DNA of 5,243 nucleotides from Candidatus Altarchaeales archaeon (lineage in GTDB: Archaea > Altiarchaeota > Altiarchaeia > IMC4 > QMZM01): NCBI GenBank assembly GCA_003663115.1, contig QMZJ01000093.1, positions 1 through 5,243 on the forward strand, given 5' to 3'. The notes under the pieces were generated by a model. That model worked only from the letters and a program-made list of their open reading frames with translations. It had not been told where the DNA came from and made no database searches. The translations under genes and the position numbers were made by a program. Positions 1 to 5,243 of this stretch are shown piece by piece (positions within the stretch are counted from its first letter, which is position 1; every line of letters begins with the position of its first letter).

Positions 1-1058
1 GCCACAATCATGCAGGTATCGGCAACGATATCTGCACCACTTCTCTCGATCTCTTCGAGAAGGCCTTTTCTCTTTGCCATCTCCTTTACCTCAGAAGAGG
101 TTGTGATCCATAATCTCGTCTTGACCTCTCTTCCTTTCAATAAATCAATAACCCTTTCGATTTCGGCGAGGGAGGCGTGTGGACAGCCAATGGCAACGAG
201 ATCAATCTCTCTCGTCTTTGAATTCAACTCCCCGTAGGCCTCCTCCAGACTATCGATAACTATCGTTTCCGCACCCTCCGATACCATATTATGCGATCTT
301 GCCTCGGGGGTGATTCCCTCTACGTGGAAGAGCGCCACTGCCCCCGAGGCAGCCAGTGCCGCCCCCAATGCCTTTAATTGATCCATGTCTGCCCTTCGAA
401 TTCCCTCAAAATACGGAACAGAATGCCCGATTTTTTTGCCGACTAAATAGCCCAAGGCGCCAAAGTCCGAAATTTTGTCGAGTTTACATTTTACTTCAAT
501 AATAAATTCCCCCATTCTATTTTCTTCCAGATGATATCCATGTAGTGGTGTTCTACCGGTTATTGCGGCGGCAAGAGCCGAGGGTCCACCCTCCCTGTTT
601 GTCCTTGCCCCTATAACCGAATTTGCATAGCAAACCGCAGAGGACTCGCTCCATGCTATGTGATCACCAAACACGGGAAGATTACCCACAAGATAGGGTG
701 TACAGGTACACGTTGGCTTTATTCCCATTCTCTCATAGGCTTTTACAACCATCAACTGTTTTTCTGCAAACTCCTCAGAAATTCCCAATTTCTTCCAATC
801 CCTTAGATCCATTCCGGCGGGATTTAGTGTCGTTGGAACCCTCACCATAGCTCTCTTTTTTGCCCATTCCTCCAGGAACTCCAGGCCCGCATCGCCGAGA
901 TTTTTATAACTGACGCCGGCTACCTGAGCGCTCTTTATCTCAATCATTTCCCTGGCATTATAGATCTCACCCAGAGCCACGAGGATCTCCATAGCCTTCT
1001 GGACCCCTTCCCCTTGTTCGCCATTGAGCATCTGTCGTTCCTCCCTGGTTAGATTCAT
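1..1058 (-). CDS. Aconitase X large (catalytic) subunit, probable phosphomevalonate dehydratase large subunit, 3' end cut by window edge
   Basis: Reading the minus strand from the ATG at 1058-1056 gives 352 uninterrupted residues running off the left edge. The protein starts MNLTREERQMLNGEQGEG, the typical opening of the AcnX family (LT..E..ML.GE.G). Further family-like segments are PTTLNPAGMD (75-84), KPTCTCTPYL (114-123), WSESSAVCYANSVIGARTNR (136-155), HVEGITPEA (245-253), GCPHASL (291-297) and DIVADTC near residue 349. AcnX enzymes carry an Fe-S cluster held by three cysteines. C292 and C349 plus C117 or C119 are the best candidates here, by inference. In archaea this subunit, with a small partner of about 130 residues, dehydrates 5-phosphomevalonate to trans-anhydromevalonate phosphate in the cytoplasm. 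Family members run to about 400 residues, so some 40-50 C-terminal residues are missing. The start overlaps the decarboxylase stop as ATGA, implying coupled translation. The neighbouring UbiD and UbiX genes favour the mevalonate role over other AcnX substrates such as hydroxyproline derivatives. The small subunit is not in view. Confidence 0.93.
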   Translation of the reverse strand, partial: MNLTREERQMLNGEQGEGVQKAMEILVALGEIYNAREMIEIKSAQVAGVSYKNLGDAGLEFLEEWAKKRAMVRVPTTLNPAGMDLRDWKKLGISEEFAEKQLMVVKAYERMGIKPTCTCTPYLVGNLPVFGDHIAWSESSAVCYANSVIGARTNREGGPSALAAAITGRTPLHGYHLEENRMGEFIIEVKCKLDKISDFGALGYLVGKKIGHSVPYFEGIRRADMDQLKALGAALAASGAVALFHVEGITPEARSHNMVSEGAETIVIDSLEEAYGELNSKTREIDLVAIGCPHASLAEIERVIDLLKGREVKTRLWITTSSEVKEMAKRKGLLEEIERSGADIVADTCMIV

Positions 1059-2323
1059 TTCTCATCCCCCAGCCGCACCCTCTCGAATTTTTCTCTCGGT
1101 TTATTAAGAGGAATCGTGGCATCCAGACCCATCTTGTAGGTAATTCTGTCCCTTCCGGCGGATGGGTCTAAGGAGCTTCCCCTCTCCCTTTTCATTATCA
1201 TATCTTTTCCTGCCTGGAATCTCGTCGCTATTGCCCACTCCACCTCCTCCGGGTCGTGTATTTCTATATCTTCATCAACTATAACAACGTGCTTCATGCT
1301 CGGATGAGCTTTCAGGGCAGCTTTAATTGCCTTTTTTCCGTCCCCTGGCGCTTTCTTCTCTATCTGCACAACCCCGTGAAGCCAGGAGCATCCACCATGG
1401 GTTAAGAGAACATCCCTGCACCTACAAACCTTATTTACCGAGTTATAGATTACCGACTCACGGGGCACACCCATAAGGAGCTCATGCTCTCTGGACCCGG
1501 GAAGGACCGCCTGATATATAGGGTTTCTTCTATGGGTGATACAGTTGATCTCGATAATAGGTTCATCTCTAACTATGTCGTATGTCCTCGTAACGTCGGG
1601 AAATGGCCCCTCCTCATGCCTTCCCCTGGTTATCCTGCCCTCGAGCACTATCTCGGAGTTTGCTGGGACATAAAGATCCTTGGTTTTACATTTAATCAAT
1701 TCCAACTCTTTGAGGGAGTTAGCAATAGTAAGCTCGTTTACCGATATGTCGACTGATATGGCAGCCGAGAGCAGTACTGAGGGATGCAGTCCGATGCAGA
1801 TCGCGACATCCAGCTCACCCCCGGACCTTTCGATGTATCTGTAAAGGTCCCTCTGGCAGACCCTCGCAACCAGCCTGTCTCTCGAGATCGGGGATGCCCT
1901 GTGAATGCTCGCATTTACCCCATACTCGGGATCTGAGGCTATGAAAACACCGGATGTAATATAAGGACCCATGTCCCTTCTCGTGTAGGTCGGTATTGGA
2001 AGCTTTGACAGATCTACATTTTGTTCTGTAACCTCCTGGCATGCACCCTTTTTCACTATATCTGGCTCCTCTGGTTTTTTTATTGCATCACCGATCTTTT
2101 TTAAGAGACCCCCCTTTTCTACCCCCAGCGCCTCTGCGAGATTCTCGCGGGAGCTACACACCCCCCCGACCACCCTGAATTCCGAACCCTTGACCTCATC
2201 AAACATAACCGCTCTGCCATCATTTTCATTCAGAATTCTGGCAATCTCCAGATACGGATCTACTTTCTTCCGGATTCTTAAGACATTAATTTTATCTAAA
2301 AATTCCCTGAGGCCCGTTTCCAT
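1055..2323 (-). CDS. UbiD-family prFMN-dependent decarboxylase, probable anhydromevalonate phosphate decarboxylase (AMPD)
   Basis: A 422-residue UbiD-family protein. The opening METGLREFLDKI is typical of the family. The segment around 135-147 (GVNASIHRASPIS) has the N-x4-R spacing seen in UbiD/Fdc enzymes (N137, R142), where Asn binds the metal and Arg helps catalysis. HEEGPFPD (236-243) is the conserved E-G-P-F block, with E238 the expected metal/prFMN-phosphate ligand. PGSREHELLMGVPRE (275-289) holds acidic residues where the family has its catalytic acids, but I cannot align these exactly. The length fits the short archaeal clade; bacterial UbiD is nearer 490. In the archaeal mevalonate pathway this enzyme decarboxylates trans-anhydromevalonate phosphate to isopentenyl phosphate, using prenylated FMN. 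Lying between ubiX and AcnX makes that role much more likely than aromatic acid decarboxylation, but substrate is inferred from context. The start lies 28 nt inside ubiX with no clear Shine-Dalgarno site, suggesting translational coupling. No in-frame ATG further in would give a better start. Confidence 0.9.
   Translation of the reverse strand: METGLREFLDKINVLRIRKKVDPYLEIARILNENDGRAVMFDEVKGSEFRVVGGVCSSRENLAEALGVEKGGLLKKIGDAIKKPEEPDIVKKGACQEVTEQNVDLSKLPIPTYTRRDMGPYITSGVFIASDPEYGVNASIHRASPISRDRLVARVCQRDLYRYIERSGGELDVAICIGLHPSVLLSAAISVDISVNELTIANSLKELELIKCKTKDLYVPANSEIVLEGRITRGRHEEGPFPDVTRTYDIVRDEPIIEINCITHRRNPIYQAVLPGSREHELLMGVPRESVIYNSVNKVCRCRDVLLTHGGCSWLHGVVQIEKKAPGDGKKAIKAALKAHPSMKHVVIVDEDIEIHDPEEVEWAIATRFQAGKDMIMKRERGSSLDPSAGRDRITYKMGLDATIPLNKPREKFERVRLGDEK
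1066..1070 (-). promoter_or_regulatory. Likely ribosome binding site of the AcnX gene
   Basis: On the minus strand the sequence before the AcnX start reads GGGGGATGAGAA-ATG. The five G residues can pair with the CCUCC of the 16S 3' end with one G-U wobble, and the spacing to the ATG is 7 nt. The site lies inside the last codons of the upstream decarboxylase gene. It supports the ATG at 1058 as the true start, since the site and the 4-nt ATGA overlap point to the same codon. Confidence 0.5.
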
Positions 2324-2856
2324 TTTTTGTATAAATTGTGCTCAAGACCAAGTGCATCCAAAACCTTCCCGACGAAGAAATTTGTTACATCGTCCAGTGC
2401 CCTTGGCCCGTAATAGTATGCCATGTTTGGGGGTAGTATTATTGCCCCAGATATCTTTGCTTTTCTCATGTTCTCAATTGATGCCAGGCTTAAAGGCGTG
2501 TCTCTGGGCACTAAGATCAATTTTTTACCCATCTTCAGTATATTCTCTGCGGCCCTGGTTATTAGGTTATTACAGAAACCATTGGCAATTGCCGATAATG
2601 TCTTCATCGAACATGGAATTACCACCATGGCATCAATGGAATGAGACGAGCTCGCTATATCCGCGTCGAGTTCATTTTCCCTATAGGAGTGCCCCGCGGA
2701 TTTTTTTGTTCTATCCAGATCTACCCCCTCGTATCTCGCTATCCTCTCCGCCATATCCGAGACAATAAGATATGTATCGTGGTCATTTAAACTGCTTAAG
2801 AGCCTATCGGCGAGTATAACCCCGGATGTGCCGGTTATAGCAACAATAATCTTCAT
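2296..2856 (-). CDS. ubiX: UbiX-family flavin prenyltransferase (prenylated-FMN synthase)
   Basis: A complete 186-residue UbiX/Pad1 protein. It joins a dimethylallyl group, from dimethylallyl phosphate, to reduced FMN to make prFMN, the cofactor of UbiD decarboxylases. Visible family motifs in order: AITGTSGV (6-13, FMN phosphate loop, S11), VSD (32-34, S33), IPCSMKTLSAIANG (80-93), NLITRAAENILK (97-108, with R101 and K108), LVPRDTPL (115-122, R118) and NMAYYYGPRALDD (144-156). The spacing R101-K108-R118-Y148 matches the R-K-R-Y set of characterised bacterial UbiX (R122, K129, R139, Y169 in the Pseudomonas enzyme, from memory). W179 near the C-terminus falls in register with an aromatic residue there. 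One difference: residue 119 is Asp where RETPL is more usual. It is the first gene of the minus-strand cluster and feeds the decarboxylase just downstream. GAGG directly abuts the ATG, too close for a normal ribosome site, so initiation may be nearly leaderless. Confidence 0.95.
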   Translation of the reverse strand: MKIIVAITGTSGVILADRLLSSLNDHDTYLIVSDMAERIARYEGVDLDRTKKSAGHSYRENELDADIASSSHSIDAMVVIPCSMKTLSAIANGFCNNLITRAAENILKMGKKLILVPRDTPLSLASIENMRKAKISGAIILPPNMAYYYGPRALDDVTNFFVGKVLDALGLEHNLYKKWKRASGNF

Positions 2857-2912
2857 CCTCTAATATTTTTAAGGAGAACTAATCTAATATAATACATCTG
2901 ATTTATATCAAA
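2857..2912. promoter_or_regulatory. Divergent intergenic promoter region between ubiX and the secretion ATPase gene
   Basis: These 56 bp are the only non-coding stretch of any size in the window, and both divergent transcripts must start in or next to it. It is very AT-rich. It holds a TATA-like element at 2885-2894, and AT-rich runs at 2861-2870 and 2901-2908. No inverted repeat suitable for an operator and no terminator hairpin is evident. In-frame stops bound it, so neither gene can be extended far into it. Confidence 0.7.
2885..2894. promoter_or_regulatory. Archaeal TATA-like box (TAATATAATA), possibly serving both directions
   Basis: The element TAATATAATA is centred about 24 nt upstream of the ATPase ATG at 2913, the distance expected when transcription starts at or next to the start codon (leaderless mRNA). 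AA at 2881-2882 sits where a BRE would be. Read on the minus strand it is TATTATATTA, centred about 33 nt upstream of the ubiX ATG, which would give a leader of roughly 7 nt. TATA boxes bind TBP in either orientation and the BRE sets direction. Dual use is inference from spacing only. Confidence 0.5.
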
Positions 2913-4295
2913 ATGCTCGGAAAATACACGGTAAATGTATTAAAATTCACCCCAGATGAGGAGAGGATGCTCTCCTCCATCGAGAATAAATTTCTGATGA
3001 AGTATAGTGCCCGTCTCTCCAGACTTAAGAGAAGGGAGAGGGACAAAAGGGCAAAGGAACTCATCCAGGATGAAATGAGACGTATCGGAATAAAGCTGTC
3101 AGAGGAAGATATGAAAAGGGCCATACTTTATGTCTCTGGCTATGGAATAATAGACCCCCTGATCCGTGACGATAATATCGAAGAGATACTGATTAATGGC
3201 GCCAACGTGCCGATAATGATCTATCACAGAACCTTAGGGAAGTGCAAAACGAACCTCGAATTTAAGAGTAAAGAGGAGCTTAATAAACTAATCGACAAGA
3301 TATTGATCCTTTGTGGATTGAGTAGTAAAAAACCGATTATTGACGCCGTATTGCCCGAGGGTCCCAGAATAAATTTCACTTTACCCCCGGTATCCTTTGA
3401 TAGGTCCATTGTTACAATAAGGAAGTACCTGGAGAACCCGCCCACGATCATAGATATGATAAAGAGTGGAACGATGACACCGGATATGGCGGCCTTGATA
3501 TGGGTCTGCGTTGATGGATTCGGACTGGCCCCGAGGAATATTCTAATAACCGGGGGAACGAGCAGTGGAAAAACAACACTCCTAAATGCTATACTTCCAT
3601 TCTCGAGGGAGCACGAAAGGATCGTATCAATTGAAGACACCATGGAATTGGACCTCAGCTACTGTGATGACTGGGTCCGAACAACAACCAGTGAATATGC
3701 AGATATGGAAAGATTAATTGAGAACAGCCTAAGATTGAGACCGGACAGGGTCATTGTCGGCGAGGTCAGGGGCAGAGAGGCATTTAATCTTATAAATGCC
3801 ATGAACCTTGGTCATACGGGGATGGGCACCATACATGCGGATAGCTCCAGAGATGCCATTCTCAAATTAACATCTCCTCCAATGAACGTGGATCCCAGAA
3901 TGCTGGTCGTTTTGGATTTAATCATTGTAATGACGAGGTTTCATGAAGGAAAAACGAGCAGGAGGATGATAACGCACATTGATGAGGTTGGTGGCATGAT
4001 GGAGGGCCAGATTCAGTTGGGTTCGGTCTATAAATATAATGCAAAATCAAAAAAGACAGAATTCTCAAGATTCCCGGCTGTAACGATAAACAAGATAGCA
4101 GAAATAGCTGGATTAACCCCCAAGGGGGTTATTGATGAGATAAAGAAGAGAGAGATGGTTCTAAAGTATCTGGTTGCGAAAGACATCGGGGGAGAGGAGG
4201 ATTTCATAAACTTTGTCAGATCCTTTTATGATGATCCAGAAAAGATTCTTAGTATGATCATGATGGAAAAACGAATGATGAAGAGAAGACATTGA
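2913..4295 (+). CDS. Type II/IV secretion system family ATPase (VirB11/GspE/TadA-ArlI type), archaeal
   Basis: A complete 460-residue secretion ATPase; such proteins form cytoplasmic hexamers that power pilus, archaellum or secretion machines. Visible parts: a charged helical N-terminus (about 13-72, with RLKRRERDKRAKEL near 36-50); the N2 domain with YVSGYGIIDPLIRDDNIEEI (73-92), PIIDAVLPEGPRI (141-153) and SIVTIRKY (165-172); Walker A GGTSSGKTT (214-222); Asp box SIEDTMEL (239-246); Walker B region RPDRVIVGEVRGREA (276-290); and His box GHTGMGTIHAD (300-310). The end (about 393-446) carries the KREMVLKYL...F..Y..DP segment common in archaeal members. The tail MIMMEKRMMKRRH is rich in Met and basic residues. 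The protein is shorter than archaellum ArlI (about 550) and near TadA/CpaF size, so a Tad-like or uncharacterised pilus role is as likely as any. The expected membrane platform partner (TadC/ArlJ/GspF) is not next to it; trm1 follows after 4 nt. The ATG at 2913 is the only good start, with a stop upstream at 2880-2882. No Shine-Dalgarno site is placed correctly, so leaderless initiation is likely. Confidence 0.93.
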   Translation: MLGKYTVNVLKFTPDEERMLSSIENKFLMKYSARLSRLKRRERDKRAKELIQDEMRRIGIKLSEEDMKRAILYVSGYGIIDPLIRDDNIEEILINGANVPIMIYHRTLGKCKTNLEFKSKEELNKLIDKILILCGLSSKKPIIDAVLPEGPRINFTLPPVSFDRSIVTIRKYLENPPTIIDMIKSGTMTPDMAALIWVCVDGFGLAPRNILITGGTSSGKTTLLNAILPFSREHERIVSIEDTMELDLSYCDDWVRTTTSEYADMERLIENSLRLRPDRVIVGEVRGREAFNLINAMNLGHTGMGTIHADSSRDAILKLTSPPMNVDPRMLVVLDLIIVMTRFHEGKTSRRMITHIDEVGGMMEGQIQLGSVYKYNAKSKKTEFSRFPAVTINKIAEIAGLTPKGVIDEIKKREMVLKYLVAKDIGGEEDFINFVRSFYDDPEKILSMIMMEKRMMKRRH

Positions 4296-4299
4296 CTAA

Positions 4300-5243
4300 A
4301 TGAATCTTATAAGAATAACCGAGGGTAAGACCAGCCTGCTAATCCCCGAGGTTGAGAGATTAACGAAAAGGAATATTGTTTTCTTTAATCCCCAGATGGA
4401 GCTAAGTAGGGATATCACCGTTGCAATTGCCAAGACTATAGAACCAAAAAATTTCTGCGACGCCCTCGCGGGCTCTGGAGCCAGGGGGATCAGGATCGCA
4501 CACGAGGTCGGGTGTAAAACCACGGTAAATGACGTAAATCCGGTAGCCTTTGAGCTCATTCAGAAGAACGAGAGCCTGAATAAAGTAAATATCAGAGCAA
4601 CTAACCTGGATGCAAATCTCCTCCTGTCCAGGGAGAGGTTTGATTTTATTGATATAGACCCATTCGGGCCCCCCGTGCGTTTTATAGATTCTGCCCTGAG
4701 ATCGATAGAGAATAGAGGCATCTTAGCTGTAACGGCAACGGACACCTCCGCGCTCTGTGGAACATATCCAGAGGCATGCAGAAGGAAATATGATTCAATC
4801 CCGTTAAGGACCGATTACTACAATGAATTGGGGCTGAGGATACTAATTGCCCATCTGGCGAGATCTGCACTGAAATATGACATAGCGATAACCCCTTTGT
4901 TTTCCCATTGCACGAGACACTACCTCAGGACCTATCTCCAGATCAAAAAATCGCGCAGGGATGCAAATAGAATCATGGGCAATATAAATTACATTCAGCA
5001 CTGCTTTACATGCCTCAGCAGGGAATTTTCTGGGCTGGAGGAGTTAAAGTCAACCTGTGAGTGTGGCGCAGATCTACGATCGGCTGGCCCGTTATGGACC
5101 GCGGGTTTTGCTGACCCAGAATTTTGTGAGAGACTAAGAAAACAGCTGATAGAGGAAAACTTCAGGACGATGCACGAGTCCATCAGGTTAGTAGAATTAA
5201 TTAAGAAAGAACAGAAAGTAGAAATTCCATATTACAATATACA
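4300..5243 (+). CDS. trm1: tRNA (guanine26-N2)-dimethyltransferase Trm1, 3' end cut by window edge
   Basis: From the ATG at 4300 the frame stays open for 314 residues to the right edge. Trm1 uses S-adenosylmethionine to mono- and dimethylate N2 of G26 in tRNA, at the junction of the D and anticodon stems. Visible motifs: the N-terminal EGKTSLLIP and FFNPQMELSRDI (28-39); SAM-binding CDALAGSGARGIRIA (53-67); NDVNP (77-81), likely binding the SAM ribose; catalytic DIDPFGPP (118-125); and VTATDTSALCGTYPEACRRK (144-163). C235-x2-C238 with C253-x-C255 looks like the four-cysteine zinc site of archaeal Trm1. Archaeal proteins are about 370-390 residues, so some 60-70 are missing. It begins 4 nt after the ATPase stop (gap 4296-4299) and is probably cotranscribed. 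Only weak purine-rich sequence (AGAGAAG, 4282-4288) precedes it, so translation may rely on coupling to the ATPase gene. I see no frameshift or missing motif. Confidence 0.95.
   Translation, partial: MNLIRITEGKTSLLIPEVERLTKRNIVFFNPQMELSRDITVAIAKTIEPKNFCDALAGSGARGIRIAHEVGCKTTVNDVNPVAFELIQKNESLNKVNIRATNLDANLLLSRERFDFIDIDPFGPPVRFIDSALRSIENRGILAVTATDTSALCGTYPEACRRKYDSIPLRTDYYNELGLRILIAHLARSALKYDIAITPLFSHCTRHYLRTYLQIKKSRRDANRIMGNINYIQHCFTCLSREFSGLEELKSTCECGADLRSAGPLWTAGFADPEFCERLRKQLIEENFRTMHESIRLVELIKKEQKVEIPYYNI

Noticed and set aside
1484..1756. 90-codon plus-strand frame inside the decarboxylase gene
   Set aside because: It is antisense to conserved UbiD segments including the EGPF motif, with no recognisable protein features.
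2328..2335. TATA-like sequence just before the decarboxylase start as an internal promoter
   Set aside because: It is under 10 nt from the ATG, so transcription would begin inside the gene. Coupling to ubiX explains expression better.
2190..2768. 192-codon open frame on the plus strand across ubiX and the decarboxylase start
   Set aside because: It lies antisense to two strongly recognised genes, its protein has low-complexity, non-family sequence, and it has no ribosome site or promoter. It is a shadow frame.
2871..2877. AAGGAGA as a ribosome binding site for the ATPase gene
   Set aside because: It is about 35 nt upstream of the ATG, far beyond a usable distance, and there is no in-frame ATG, GTG or TTG nearer to it. 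Given the TATA-like box it would lie upstream of the transcript.
3224..3643. 139-codon open frame on the minus strand within the ATPase gene
   Set aside because: It is antisense to the N2 domain and Walker A region of the ATPase. Its hydrophobic look comes from the reverse reading of codons rich in charged residues.
4028..4041. TATA-like sequence (TATAAATATAAT) inside the ATPase gene as a promoter for trm1
   Set aside because: It is about 260 nt upstream of the trm1 start and encodes the ordinary residues YKYNA of the ATPase. No supporting element is nearby.
4296..4559. Minus-strand frame opposite the trm1 N-terminus
   Set aside because: The plus strand encodes clear Trm1 motifs through this region, so the opposite frame is a shadow.

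Overview
The window looks archaeal. Three things point that way: an AcnX/UbiD-type mevalonate branch, a Trm1-type tRNA G26 methyltransferase next to an archaeal-style secretion ATPase, and a compact divergent promoter with a TATA-like box and no strong Shine-Dalgarno site on the right-hand gene. Arginine codons are mostly AGA/AGG and isoleucine is often ATA, as in many thermophilic or anaerobic euryarchaeal lineages. I cannot name the species. The gene content is non-halophilic in character but does not fix a class.

Layout: five protein genes fill almost the whole window, in two divergent blocks. The left block (minus strand, 2856 down to 1 and beyond the edge) reads ubiX (prenyl-FMN synthase), then a 422-residue UbiD-family decarboxylase, then the large subunit of an aconitase-X dehydratase. 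The last gene is cut by the left edge. The three genes overlap one another (28 nt and 4 nt), so they are almost certainly one transcript. The right block (plus strand, 2913 to the right edge) reads a VirB11/GspE/TadA-type secretion ATPase, then trm1 after a 4-nt gap, cut by the right edge. A 56-bp intergenic stretch (2857-2912) separates the blocks and must hold both promoters.

How the genes work together: the left block matches the 'archaeal' modified mevalonate pathway. Phosphomevalonate dehydratase (AcnX) turns 5-phosphomevalonate into trans-anhydromevalonate phosphate. A UbiD-family decarboxylase then makes isopentenyl phosphate, using prenylated FMN made by UbiX. All three proteins appear here in cotranscription order; the AcnX small subunit and isopentenyl phosphate kinase are not visible. 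The right block pairs two functions with no obvious link: a motor ATPase for a pilus, archaellum or secretion-like machine, without its membrane platform protein, and a tRNA-modifying enzyme.

I found no RNA genes, CRISPR array, mobile element or substantial repeats. I do not see a wholly new system. The most interesting points are the complete cofactor-plus-enzyme isoprenoid module, the tiny shared promoter, and the secretion ATPase without its usual partner.
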